Assembly (NCBI GenBank): GCA_019636815.1 | Contig: JAHBWT010000031.1 | Coordinates: 1-42,194, forward strand | DNA from: Nitrospira sp. | GTDB lineage: Bacteria; Nitrospirota; Nitrospiria; Nitrospirales; Nitrospiraceae | Length of the DNA: 42,194 nucleotides | Direction of reading: 5' to 3' | In this document: positions 1-7,834 of the stretch, one piece after another | How the letters are laid out: each line of letters starts with the position of its first letter | Position numbering within the stretch: the stretch's first letter is position 1 | The notes under the pieces: generated by a model | Told to the model about the DNA's origin: nothing | The model's database searches: none | What the model saw: the letters and a program-made list of their open reading frames with translations, nothing else | Program-made: the position numbers and the translations under genes

Positions 1-217
1 AGGCTCACAGCGGCCTAACCGGCGCTTCGAGGCGCCGCGCTGAAACGTCGCGTCTCCGGGCACGCTTTTCGGCCACTTGGTTGACGACACCTCAGGCGAG
101 ATCATAGAAAGCTGTGTAGAGTCCTGAGTGTGGTCTAAAGACGAGGAGGAATCCGTCTACATTGCGACTTGCGCAAAATCAGAATTGTCGGCTGACCTTA
201 CTGAAAGGGGGTTCGAA

Positions 218-694
218 ATGCAGCGGCGTACGATCAAAGCCAATCCTTCGGAGGAGACCATCAAGATTGATCCGCTAGGAATCCGGTTCCTCCTCACGGG
301 CGATGATTCCAACGGCAGCGCGTCGGTGTTCGAGATGCTCATACCCGTCGGACAGAGGCTGGCGGCACCGGCCCACAAGAACGACGCCTACGAGGAGATC
401 CTCTACGGCATTAAGGGCATTCTTACCTGGACAGTGGACGGCACTCCCATCGAGGTTGGTCCCGGGCAGGCCCTGTGCATCCCCCGAGGCGCGGTGCACC
501 GTTTCGATAACCTCGGCAGCGAAGATGTGAAACAGCTCGTCCTCATAACTCCTGCGATCATGGGACCCGCGTACTTCCGCGAAGCTGCCGAGGTAATCGG
601 AGCCGCGGCCGGCGGCCCGCCCGACCGCGCGAAGATGATGGACGTCTTCAAGCGGCATGGCATGACGCTGGCTAGTCCTCCGTCCGGAAAGTAG
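218..694 (+). CDS. Small single-domain cupin protein (first of a pair)
   Basis: This is a 158-residue cupin (small beta-barrel metal-binding fold). The second cupin motif is clear at about residues 86-103: G-P-G-Q, then I-P-R-G-A-V-H and a terminal N. The first motif (about residues 56-76) has the E-E-I-L-Y-G-I-K-G core but only one recognisable His (PAHKND), so the metal site may be incomplete. I chose ATG 218 over the GTG at 128 because AAAGGGGG lies 6 bases upstream of it. The substrate cannot be told from sequence; cupins of this size include isomerases, dioxygenases and sugar-binding proteins. It is related to the next gene: both end in a proline-rich turn followed by a K-x-x-D-V-x-x-R-x-G-x-T segment. 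Confidence 0.8.
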   Translation: MQRRTIKANPSEETIKIDPLGIRFLLTGDDSNGSASVFEMLIPVGQRLAAPAHKNDAYEEILYGIKGILTWTVDGTPIEVGPGQALCIPRGAVHRFDNLGSEDVKQLVLITPAIMGPAYFREAAEVIGAAAGGPPDRAKMMDVFKRHGMTLASPPSGK

Positions 695-847
695 TGTGCG
701 CGTGGCATTGTCTTCCGCGCGCGACAGGGGGCGACCCGTGCTTCTATTCCGGAGCCATTCTGCAAGACGAGTGTCGCGACGAGGCAGCCCAACAAGGCGT
801 CCGGCGGTAGGCACACAATCACCATCTTTGTAGGAGGCAGCGAGGTC

Positions 848-1291
848 ATGAGCGTTCAACCCATTGTTTTGAGACCGGATCAGCATGAGCCTGCATTGAA
901 TGTGATCGGAACACAGGTGACGGTGTTGGCGTCGAATGCGGCGACGCAAAGCTACGGGATCACCTTACAGCAGGGCGCGGAAGGAACAGGCCCTCCGCCG
1001 CACAGCCACGATTGGGACGAAGCGTTCTACGTTCTGAAAGGCGAGATTCACTTCCTGTGCGACGGGAACGTCTACGCCTGCACCGTGGGGACTCTCGTGC
1101 ACGTTCCCCGAGGAACCGTGCATGGCTTTCGCTACGGACCTGGTGGTGGTCAGATGCTCGAGATTACGGGAGCCGGCGCATTAGCGGCTCAGATGTTCAC
1201 GGCCATCGACAAGGAGATTCCCCCCGGACCGCCGGATATTCCAAAGTTGCTTGATGTGCTCACGCGCAATGGGGTCACGGTTGTGATATGA
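848..1291 (+). CDS. Small single-domain cupin protein (second of a pair)
   Basis: This is a 147-residue cupin. Motif 1 is well preserved (P-P-P-H-S-H-D-W-D-E-A-F-Y-V-L-K-G, about residues 49-65), giving the usual two His and one Glu ligands. Motif 2 is G-T-L-V-H-V-P-R-G-T-V-H-G-F (about 81-94), supplying the last His. AGGAGG at 832-837 supports ATG 848. It lies 153 bases after the first cupin on the same strand and resembles it at the C terminus, so an old tandem duplication is likely. Unlike its neighbour it keeps a full set of metal ligands. The substrate is unknown. Confidence 0.85.
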   Translation: MSVQPIVLRPDQHEPALNVIGTQVTVLASNAATQSYGITLQQGAEGTGPPPHSHDWDEAFYVLKGEIHFLCDGNVYACTVGTLVHVPRGTVHGFRYGPGGGQMLEITGAGALAAQMFTAIDKEIPPGPPDIPKLLDVLTRNGVTVVI

Positions 1292-1353
1292 CCAGCACCG
1301 CACGCTTGACGGACGCGCGCCCGGTCCCACGCGCTTCGAGTACGAGCTACTTC

Positions 1354-1376
1354 CGCCGGCATCGCCGGTGTGTTTT
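1354..1376 (+). terminator. Possible weak terminator after the cupin pair
   Basis: A 7-bp stem CGCCGGC/GCCGGTG (one G-U pair) with a 3-base loop is followed by TGTTTT. It lies about 60 bases after the second cupin stop. The T-run is short, so this is tentative. Confidence 0.35.
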
Positions 1377-1400
1377 AACACTTGTCGGACTCTGATGCTC

Positions 1401-1429
1401 TCACGGTTTTCCTCCCTACCTGTTATACT
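1401..1429 (+). promoter_or_regulatory. Possible promoter for tldD
   Basis: TATACT at 1424-1429 is a good -10 match, 27 bases before the tldD start. The hexamer at 17-bp spacing (TCACGG) is a poor -35 box, so only the -10 is convincing. Confidence 0.3.
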
Positions 1430-1455
1430 GATTCATTCCTTCTGAGAAACGTTAC

Positions 1456-2913
1456 ATGAGCTCTCCGATCTGGGATGAATTTGCCAAGCTTGCGCTGAAG
1501 CGCATTGCGGCATCGGGTGCCGAGTACGGCGATATCCGCGTTCAGGACAGCAGCACACAACACATTGAGGGAGCGGATCGGCGAATTGCCTCGATCCGAG
1601 ATGTTCGGGACATCGGATTCGGTGTGCGCGTGCTCTATCATGGGGCCTGGGGCTTTGCCGCGAGCTCGATTCTGTCGCTCGAAGAAGTGCCGCGCGTGGC
1701 GGATCTCGCCGTCGAGATCGCCAAAGGCTCCGCGTCGATCGCTCTTGAAAAAGTACGGCTCGCTGAAGAGCCGATACATCGTGATCGTGTCGTCACACAC
1801 TGCCGAATCGATCCATTCAGCGTGCCTCTGGAGAAGAAAGCCGATTTATTGCTGAATACGATGGAAACGCTCCACCGGCAATCCGGTGTCGAGCGGAGCA
1901 GCGCAAGCCTGTGGGCACGTCAGGACCGGAAATTGTTTGTGTCGACCGAAGGGTCGCACGTGGAATTCGATCTGCTGGCCGGGCAAGGTGAATGTGCGGC
2001 GACCGCCCTCCACCAAGGCCGGTTTGCGTCGCGCAACTTCAATACGCCATATCTCCGCAAAGGCTATGAATTGATCGAAGAAGCGGACTTTCTGCGTGAG
2101 GCGTCACGGGTTGCCACTCAGGCGGTCGAAAAGGTCAAGGCTCCGGCGGTCGACGCCGGCCAGTATGACCTGGTGCTCGATCCCGAACATCTCTCCTTGA
2201 CCATCCATGAATCCTGTGGCCATCCGAGCGAGTTGGATCGCGCGCTTGGCTACGAGGCCAACTATGCCGGCACCAGCTTCCTAACAACAGACAAGCGTGG
2301 CACCTATCGCTATGGATCTCCCCATGTGAGCTTAATCGCCGATAACACCGAACCTGAAACTCTAGCGGCCACCGGGTACGATGATGACGGCGTGATGTGC
2401 CAACGGTGGGACATCATCCGTCACGGGATCTTTGTCGGTTACTGCACCAATCGGGAAGTGGCGCCGAAGATCGGCGAAGCTCGTTCGCGCGGTTCGAATC
2501 GCGCTGACGGGTGGGGGCACGTTCCGATCGTCCGAATCGCGAATATCGGGCTTGAACCAGGCTCGGCGACCGTCGATCAACTGATGGCTGATGTAAAACA
2601 CGGCATCTACATCGAGGGCCACGGGTCCTATAGCATCGATCAGCGCCGGTACAATTTTCAGTTCGGCGGTGACGCGTTCTGGCTGATTGAAAATGGGCGA
2701 CGGACCCACATGCTGCGGGATGTGATTTACCATGGCATCACGCCGGAGTTCTGGAATCGCTGTGATGGAGTCGCAGACCGAACCGCTCGGCGCCGCTACG
2801 GGTTCATCACCTGTGGCAAGGGGCAGCCTGGCCAGTCGGGCTGGATGACCCATGCGGCATCACCCGCGAGATTCCGGCGGATCCAGGTGCTCAGGGGAGA
2901 GGGCCACGGATGA
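1456..2913 (+). CDS. tldD: TldD, metalloprotease of the TldD/TldE (PmbA) pair
   Basis: The 485-residue product is full length for TldD. The zinc-binding HExxxH motif is at residues 251-256 (H-E-S-C-G-H), within the typical L-T-I-H-E-S-C-G-H-P-S-E-L block. In characterised systems TldD and TldE form a cytosolic heterodimer that threads unfolded peptides into a sealed chamber and cleaves them. Known roles include maturation of microcin B17 and degradation of the CcdA antitoxin. The stop overlaps the start of the next gene by 4 bp (ATGA), so the two subunits are very probably translationally coupled. ATG 1456 has only a weak Shine-Dalgarno sequence. Confidence 0.95.
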   Translation: MSSPIWDEFAKLALKRIAASGAEYGDIRVQDSSTQHIEGADRRIASIRDVRDIGFGVRVLYHGAWGFAASSILSLEEVPRVADLAVEIAKGSASIALEKVRLAEEPIHRDRVVTHCRIDPFSVPLEKKADLLLNTMETLHRQSGVERSSASLWARQDRKLFVSTEGSHVEFDLLAGQGECAATALHQGRFASRNFNTPYLRKGYELIEEADFLREASRVATQAVEKVKAPAVDAGQYDLVLDPEHLSLTIHESCGHPSELDRALGYEANYAGTSFLTTDKRGTYRYGSPHVSLIADNTEPETLAATGYDDDGVMCQRWDIIRHGIFVGYCTNREVAPKIGEARSRGSNRADGWGHVPIVRIANIGLEPGSATVDQLMADVKHGIYIEGHGSYSIDQRRYNFQFGGDAFWLIENGRRTHMLRDVIYHGITPEFWNRCDGVADRTARRRYGFITCGKGQPGQSGWMTHAASPARFRRIQVLRGEGHG

Positions 2914-4250
2914 CACTCAATGGTGACAAGTGGCCCAAAATGACGAGCCGCGAAGAGTTTCGTTTTCTGAGCGAGCTGGTCCTGACTCGGTCGTCAGCCG
3001 ATCACACGATGATCAGCCTCCACGATCACCACGCCGGAACGACCAGATTCGCCAACAACCAAGCGATCCAGAATGTGGATGTACGACAGGGTAAGCTGAC
3101 GGTGACGGTCACCTTCGATGGGCGGCAGGGGACTGCCAGCACGACCGATTTTACGGCCGGCGCGATCCAGGAGACGCTGTCCCGGGCCGAGAACATTGCC
3201 AAAGTCAGCCCTGTTGATCCCGAATACCTTCCTCCTCCTGATCCGTACGTGTTTCCGGCCCGAGAAACTGCGAAACCGGAGACGATGGCGGCGGGGCCGC
3301 CGCGCCGCCTGGAGTACGCAAACGAAGCGATCGGTCAGTGCCGGATGGAGAATCTCATGGCCGCCGGAGCGGTCTCGACATCAGCGACGGCGGTTGGAGT
3401 TGCCGCCAACACCGGACTGTTCGGCTATGAACGACGAGGGGATGCGAGTTTCAGTCTCACGGTCCAAGCTGGTGATGCGACGGGATGGAGCGCGGCCGCC
3501 CATCGATCGATCAATCACTTGAAAGTGCAGGAGCGCACGCTGACAGCGATCCGCAGAGCCAAACGTAGCCGTGATGTATGCGAGCTACCAGCGGGGCGGT
3601 ATCCCGTGATTCTGGAACCGGCCGCTGTAGCCGGACTCTGGGCCTGGCTGATCCGGTCGCTTGATGCCAAGGCCTATGTGAAGGGGACAAGCACCTTCGC
3701 GGGCAAACTGGGAGAGGCGATCGTTGATGAACGCATCACGCTACAGAACAGCCCGGACCATGCGGATTTGTTTGGCGAAGGCTTTTCGAATGACGGCTTG
3801 CCGAGTACGCCTTCGGTATGGATCGATCACGGAATCTTGAGACAGTTGGCGTATGATCGATTCACGGCCAAGCAGCGGGGAGAGGCGATGATCCCCACCT
3901 TGGAGGCTCCTGCATTATCCGTCGAGGGCTCCTCGGTCGACTCCATTCACGATCTTGTGAAGAGGACCGAACGCGCCATTCTCGTGACCAATTTTTGGTA
4001 CATTCGTCCTGTGAATCTTCGTGATCTCATGCTGACCGGGATGACGCGCGATGGAACATTCCTGATCGAAAACGGAGAAATTGTCTCCGCGGTAAAAAAC
4101 TTTCGATTCCATGAGAGCCCGCTCCAAGCATTTCGGCACATCAACATGTGGACGGCGCCGATGGAGGCGGTGAACTCGGAGTCTCGAAAGATCCTGGCCC
4201 CGGCGGTGGCCCTGCCTCACTTCCACTTCTCGAGTGTGACCCGGTTCTAA
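2910..4250 (+). CDS. pmbA: TldE/PmbA family protein, partner of TldD
   Basis: This 446-residue protein shares the TldD/PmbA fold: an N-terminal region with the F-A-N-N-Q-A-I-Q-N-V strand and a C-terminal region rich in beta strands (N-F-W-Y-I-R-P-V-N, then G-E-I-V-S-A-V-K-N-F-R-F). It has no HExxxH motif, as expected for the non-catalytic E subunit that completes the protease chamber with TldD. The start codon overlaps the tldD stop, and the pair forms a two-gene operon. It should act in the cytosol; the natural substrate in this organism is unknown. Confidence 0.9.
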   Translation: MTLNGDKWPKMTSREEFRFLSELVLTRSSADHTMISLHDHHAGTTRFANNQAIQNVDVRQGKLTVTVTFDGRQGTASTTDFTAGAIQETLSRAENIAKVSPVDPEYLPPPDPYVFPARETAKPETMAAGPPRRLEYANEAIGQCRMENLMAAGAVSTSATAVGVAANTGLFGYERRGDASFSLTVQAGDATGWSAAAHRSINHLKVQERTLTAIRRAKRSRDVCELPAGRYPVILEPAAVAGLWAWLIRSLDAKAYVKGTSTFAGKLGEAIVDERITLQNSPDHADLFGEGFSNDGLPSTPSVWIDHGILRQLAYDRFTAKQRGEAMIPTLEAPALSVEGSSVDSIHDLVKRTERAILVTNFWYIRPVNLRDLMLTGMTRDGTFLIENGEIVSAVKNFRFHESPLQAFRHINMWTAPMEAVNSESRKILAPAVALPHFHFSSVTRF

Positions 4251-4300
4251 GTGGTTAAAAAGGAATACAAATGTAGTACGACAGCTTCCTAATAAAAAGG

Positions 4301-4329
4301 TTGACTCTTGCCTCCGCCAGGAGTAGGTA
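4301..4329 (+). promoter_or_regulatory. Possible promoter for the coiled-coil protein gene
   Basis: TTGACT at 4301-4306 and TAGGTA at 4324-4329 are separated by exactly 17 bp, 29 bases before the ATG. The -35 is strong and the -10 weak. Confidence 0.4.
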
Positions 4330-4358
4330 AATTGTACATGGAAGAAAGGACCTAGCCC

Positions 4359-5021
4359 ATGGCCCTGCGATTCAGCAAAGAGCCGATCAACCTCATCCAT
4401 CGTATTCCATCGCAGAAGCAGATCGACGAGGCGCGACCGGTCCCTACGCCATACGGTCAGTTTTTCCTTGAGGTCGCCACCAAGTGTTGGCGAAAGGTGA
4501 TTGAGTTCCTCGCACGTGTGACGCGGTACGAGGAGGAAACAACGTCATCCGGCCAGGCCAAGCAAGGTCCACAAGACGGCCGGGCTGCTTCGACAACGGC
4601 TCAGGCCGCTGCACAATCTGACCAGGTTGTTGAGGTTGGCAATAGCGAGACCGCTGTCGCAGCAAGGGTCCAAGAAGTGGATCCCCCAGCCGTTCAGGAA
4701 GGAGCTCTCCTACACCAGGGTGCGACTCCGACGGTGGTCCAACCTGAGGTGATCTCCGAGCTGCGATCGTTTCTCATTAAACAGCAGGAACAGATTGCGC
4801 ATCTCTCCAACGAAATTGCGCAGTTGAAGTCGCTGGTGGTCTCGCAGCAACAGGTGCTCGTTCATCTCGGACAAGAACTCGAAGCCGACGCCTTCCCCAC
4901 GGTCGCGACCGGGATGGGGCCGAACCCGGCGAAACGGGGGCGGATAGCCCGGAAAAACCCCATCACAAAAGAAAAACCGCTTCCGCCTCAAGAACCTGAA
5001 AGCCAATCCCTAAATTTATAA
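4359..5021 (+). CDS. Hypothetical protein with a central coiled coil
   Basis: I do not recognise this 220-residue protein. An N-terminal segment with several aromatic and basic residues (1-57) is followed by a low-complexity Gln/Ala/Thr/Ser-rich linker (about 60-125). A predicted coiled coil follows (about 128-172, with heptad-like L-x-x-x-I/L spacing around Q-I-A-H-L-S-N-E-I-A-Q-L-K). The tail is basic and Pro-rich. There is no signal peptide or membrane segment. AAAGGA 8 bases before the ATG supports the start, and a TTGACT promoter lies just upstream. The architecture would suit an oligomerising scaffold or regulator, but that is only inference. Confidence 0.75.
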   Translation: MALRFSKEPINLIHRIPSQKQIDEARPVPTPYGQFFLEVATKCWRKVIEFLARVTRYEEETTSSGQAKQGPQDGRAASTTAQAAAQSDQVVEVGNSETAVAARVQEVDPPAVQEGALLHQGATPTVVQPEVISELRSFLIKQQEQIAHLSNEIAQLKSLVVSQQQVLVHLGQELEADAFPTVATGMGPNPAKRGRIARKNPITKEKPLPPQEPESQSLNL

Positions 5022-5198
5022 GCTGCTCTGATCAAGCACAGGCGTCGACCTTCCTCTAGCCAGGTCCGTGGCAGGTCTGTTAAAAAACCGTCCATGACGA
5101 TCCCAAGCGCGCATGTCAGGCGGGCGTGGGCGCATGCAGATGTGACTCTCGCATCTTCACGGTTCTGAGTCGTTGCTAAAGGGTAATGGGAGGAAGTC

Positions 5199-5741
5199 AT
5201 GCGATTCGTGGTCGGTGTTATGGGGCCAGCCAAAGCTCTCAAAAAGGACCTCGACAATGCCCGAGTTCTCGGCGAATTGATTGCCCGACGCGGGTGGGTG
5301 GTTTTGACCGGGGGGCGGGATGTGGGTGTGATGGACGCGGCATGTGAAGGGGCGAAGCGAGTCGGGGGAAGCCTGACCATCGGGGTCTTGCCGACGGTCA
5401 AGGACAAAGTGTCGCGACATGTCGATGTTTCCATCATTACGGAGATGGGTAGTGGACGGAACAATATCAACGTCTTATCCAGTTATGTCGTGGTGGTGTG
5501 TGGGTTGACTGGATCTGGTACCGTGTCGGAAGTCGCGTTGGCGGTGAAGGCAGGCAAGCCCGTCATTCTCGTCGCTGCGTCCCCTGCCGACGTCGCCTTC
5601 TTCCGCAAGCTGGACAAGCGATTGGTCAAGGCCGCGGACTCACCGGAGGAGGCTATCGAGCTCATCATGAAGTTGATGGACGGGCGATCGCGTCACACGC
5701 GCCGTGCTGAACAGGCTCGGTATTCGTATCTTCCCGTGTGA
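5199..5741 (+). CDS. SLOG/LOG-superfamily nucleotide-binding protein (TIGR00725-like)
   Basis: This 180-residue Rossmann-type protein opens with M-R-F-V-V-G-V-M-G. A T-G-G-R-D-V-G-V-M-D-A-A motif follows at about residues 37-48, then G-S-G-R-N-N-I-N-V near 87 and G-L-T-G-S-G-T-V-S-E-V-A near 102-113. The last matches the PGGxGTxxE phosphate-binding loop of the LOG ('lysine decarboxylase-like') family. LOG proteins hydrolyse nucleotide 5'-monophosphates; other SLOG members sense nucleotide ligands. Which applies here is not clear. GGGAGGAAG just upstream supports the ATG. The C-terminal tail after D-G-R is basic. Confidence 0.75.
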   Translation: MRFVVGVMGPAKALKKDLDNARVLGELIARRGWVVLTGGRDVGVMDAACEGAKRVGGSLTIGVLPTVKDKVSRHVDVSIITEMGSGRNNINVLSSYVVVVCGLTGSGTVSEVALAVKAGKPVILVAASPADVAFFRKLDKRLVKAADSPEEAIELIMKLMDGRSRHTRRAEQARYSYLPV

Positions 5742-5854
5742 GCAGTGCGCCACGAACGGGCGCTCTCTCCCCGGATCTCTTCCAGTATCCAAGTCCTGTA
5801 GTAGGATGTACGGACGGTCTCACTGCCACGACAATAGGCGAGGAGGAAGGAGCC

Positions 5855-6475
5855 ATGACCACTCAACGGCGTCTCACATTGTTCACCATCGGCCTTCTGA
5901 TAGGCATGACCTTCGCTCTTACGCCGTCAAACGCGGCGCCTGGCGCAGCCACTAAGGCGAAAGCCTACTTTGCCGGAGGCTGCTTCTGGTGCATGGAAGA
6001 GGCCTTCGAAAAAGTGGATGGGGTGCTCGCGGTCGTCTCCGGCTACATGGGAGGCACGGTCGCCAATCCCACCTATGAACAGGTCTCGGCCGGACGCACG
6101 GGCCATGCGGAAGCTGTCGAAGTGACGTACGATCCCGAAAAGGTCAGCTACCAGAAACTCTTGGATGCCTTTTGGCGCAATGTCGATCCCGTCACGCCGA
6201 ACGCGCAATTCTGCGATCATGGCAGCCAATATCGATCGGCGGTGTTCTATGCAACGGATGAAGAAAAGCGACTTGCGGAAGCATCCAAAGCCGCCATCGA
6301 GCAGGCAAAGCAATTTCCCGTGCCGATCGTGACCGAGCTGGTTCCGGCGTCCACGTTCTACCAAGCCGAGGACTATCATCAGGATTACTACAAGAAGAAC
6401 CCTATCCGGTATAAATACTACAAGTTCAGCTGCGGTCGAGCCCAGCGGTTGGAAGCCTTGTGGGGAAAACCGTAG
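5855..6475 (+). CDS. msrA: Exported peptide-methionine (S)-S-oxide reductase MsrA
   Basis: MsrA repairs methionine-S-sulfoxide in oxidised proteins. The catalytic signature G-G-C-F-W-C-M-E-E spans residues 41-49 with nucleophile Cys43. A candidate resolving Cys193 lies in the F-S-C-G-R-A-Q tail. The conserved F-C-D-H-G-S-Q-Y-R-S segment is also present. I chose ATG 5855 (206 residues) over the upstream GTG 5738 because AGGAGGAAGG lies immediately before it and it gives a clean signal peptide (R-R, about 16 hydrophobic residues, then S-N-A-A). The enzyme is therefore probably periplasmic and would protect envelope proteins. Confidence 0.93.
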   Translation: MTTQRRLTLFTIGLLIGMTFALTPSNAAPGAATKAKAYFAGGCFWCMEEAFEKVDGVLAVVSGYMGGTVANPTYEQVSAGRTGHAEAVEVTYDPEKVSYQKLLDAFWRNVDPVTPNAQFCDHGSQYRSAVFYATDEEKRLAEASKAAIEQAKQFPVPIVTELVPASTFYQAEDYHQDYYKKNPIRYKYYKFSCGRAQRLEALWGKP

Positions 6476-6815
6476 GGCAAAGTCGTTCCGGGCCGCATAA
6501 CCGCGCACGTCCTCCCCATTCTGCCCATGTCCGAACCTGGCCCACAGTTCAGCTCCATGTCTTGCTCACCATCCCGTCTTGAATGCTCAGAGAGCGTCCG
6601 CCTTTCTCACCCTCAACCAGGGGCCGAATGGCCTCGTCTAGGGCCATCTTCGGGGCTTGCGCGTCTTCAAAAACGGAGTAGAGTCAATCACGTAAGAACT
6701 CTCCGCGTGCAGGTGGCGCGGCGACGGTGAAGCTCGTGGGACAGCCATTCATCTCGTGTCAACGGGCTTGAGGCCAACCGCTGACGATCAAAGATCCTGT
6801 GAACAACATCACCAC
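6476..6815. other. Non-coding stretch at the left edge of the Rhs island
   Basis: No convincing gene is seen between msrA and the first Rhs scrap. A minus-strand open stretch of about 40 codons near 6550-6690 was read but matches nothing I know and lacks a start with a ribosome-binding site. It may be the eroded end of a gene at the island boundary. Confidence 0.4.
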
Positions 6816-6965
6816 CTTACCTATGATGCCGCCCGTCGCCTGCTGACGATCACCGATGCGCGAGGCATCACGTATCTGACCAATACCTATTGCACCAGCG
6901 GGGGTGGGATCGCCTGTCCGCCCGATCCCGCCGTGGTCTCTCAAACCCAGACGGATGGCGGGGCT
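6816..6965 (+). pseudogene. Rhs/YD-repeat core fragment A
   Basis: The +3 frame reads L-T-Y-D-A-A-R-R-L-L-T-I-T-D-A-R-G-I-T-Y and continues to S-Q-T-Q-T-D-G-G. This is an Rhs-core YD-repeat segment preceding a typical 'ISQTQADGG'-like turn. No start or upstream Rhs sequence remains. After D-G-G the reading frame passes into unrelated, AT-richer DNA and stops at 7040. Rhs sequence resumes at 7553, so the fragment looks like the upstream part of a core split by about 590 bp, or a leftover from an earlier tip exchange. Confidence 0.65.
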
Positions 6966-7098
6966 ATTTGTACGGGAATTGCTGCCAACATAAGGATAAC
7001 GTGTTCGGCGAATTACAACACGTGTAGAGGTCAATGTTGAAAGTTCTGTTTATGTTGAGTTTGATAATTCCGTCGATGTCTGGATTGAGCAGTCAGGT

Positions 7099-7233
7099 AT
7101 GAACTTCAAACTTCTTATTGGGTATCTCATTTTGGTAGGTGCGACTATATTCCTCTCGCTGGCTACCATCCGGCTAGCTATTCACCAAGAGCTAGCGCAG
7201 GTCTACTTGGGAGGATGGGCTCTGGGATGGTAG
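7099..7233 (+). CDS. Short membrane ORF, probable 5' part of a frameshifted gene
   Basis: This 44-residue reading frame starts at ATG 7099 and encodes one strong membrane helix (L-L-I-G-Y-L-I-L-V-G-A-T-I-F-L-S-L-A). It ends at TAG 7231, inside the start of the next ORF, which is in another frame and also encodes a membrane protein. Joining the two frames near 7225-7235 would give a membrane protein of about 150 residues. Composition is AT-richer than the flanking Rhs DNA. Function is unknown; its place after an Rhs fragment suggests a tip-associated gene. Confidence 0.35.
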   Translation: MNFKLLIGYLILVGATIFLSLATIRLAIHQELAQVYLGGWALGW

Positions 7234-7547
7234 GTGGATACTTTATGTCTCGCCATGCTTGGCGCTCTATTCAGAATCTTGTCACAACCCGCACGCAGAT
7301 GAGTCCTCGCGAGGGGAAAGAATTGTTAGGTCATCGGATCTATCGTTGGGTATACGAAGGATGGGTTGTTCTCATATTTGTCTTCCTTATTCTCCCGATA
7401 GAGTCACCTAACTTGGTCTTCGACCTTCTTACCCTTCTAAGTGGAACACTTAGTGGAGCCCTCGTCATCTATTTTTTGCTCCTGTCCGTCTTAACTTTGT
7501 GGCTAGAGCGACAGCTCAAGAGAAAGATCGTCATTACGGTCGAATAA
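7215..7547 (+). CDS. Small membrane protein after Rhs fragment A
   Basis: This 110-residue protein has two hydrophobic segments, W-V-V-L-I-F-V-F-L-I-L-P and L-V-F-D-L-L-T-L-L-S followed by A-L-V-I-Y-F-L-L-L-S-V-L. Its C terminus is basic. GGGAGG lies a few bases before ATG 7215, so it may be translated alone, but the upstream overlapping ORF (7099-7233) may be its lost first third. It lies between Rhs fragment A and the main Rhs core. I recognise no family. A membrane-anchored immunity protein for a lost Rhs tip is possible but unproven. Confidence 0.5.
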   Translation: MGSGMVGGYFMSRHAWRSIQNLVTTRTQMSPREGKELLGHRIYRWVYEGWVVLIFVFLILPIESPNLVFDLLTLLSGTLSGALVIYFLLLSVLTLWLERQLKRKIVITVE

Positions 7548-7552
7548 CTTAA

Positions 7553-7834
7553 TGTTCGGTCACGACCACCGATCCGCTGACCTATGCGACCACCATCGCT
7601 TACAATCCGTTTGGTCAACCAATTACCGTGACGGACGCGCTGGCCCACACCACAACGTTCGAGTACAACGACGTGGGCGATCTCATTGCCACCGTGGATC
7701 CGCTCGGCAACCGGATGCTGCGCTTCTATGACGCCGTCAGCCGGTTGATCGCCCTCGTCGATCCGCGCGGCAAGAGCACCACATTTATCTACGACAGTCT
7801 CAATCGGGTCAGCGAGATACGAGCGACGGGGTGA
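7553..7834 (+). pseudogene. Rhs core, 5' remnant (frameshifted)
   Basis: From 7553 the frame reads V-T-T-T-D-P-L-T-Y-A-T-T-I-A-Y-N and continues through F-E-Y-N-D-V-G-D-L-I-A-T-V-D to S-L-N-R-V-S-E-I. These are canonical YD repeats. A stop codon (7550-7552) lies directly upstream and there is no proper start, so the N-terminal part of the Rhs protein is missing. The frame is lost at the GGGG run near 7829-7832: adding one base there would join it exactly to the next ORF (V-T-S-F-T-Y-D-P-N-G). Confidence 0.75.

Noticed and set aside
14-37. Integron attC-like start (GCCTAAC followed by a CGGCGC/GCGCCG hairpin), and a second GCCCAAC box at 788
   Set aside because: No matching GTTRRRY box at the right distance after either, and no paired inner boxes, so a cassette array is not supported.
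275-949. Long minus-strand open frame across both cupins
   Set aside because: The plus-strand frames show clear cupin motifs with good ribosome-binding sites; the antisense frame is a shadow.
2492-2510. tRNA T-loop-like GGTTCGAATC
   Set aside because: It lies in the middle of tldD, and no cloverleaf can be drawn around it.
7826-7834. Programmed ribosomal frameshift in the Rhs core
   Set aside because: The G-run lacks a classical slippery heptamer and nearby stimulatory structure, and a nonsense codon downstream points to decay instead.
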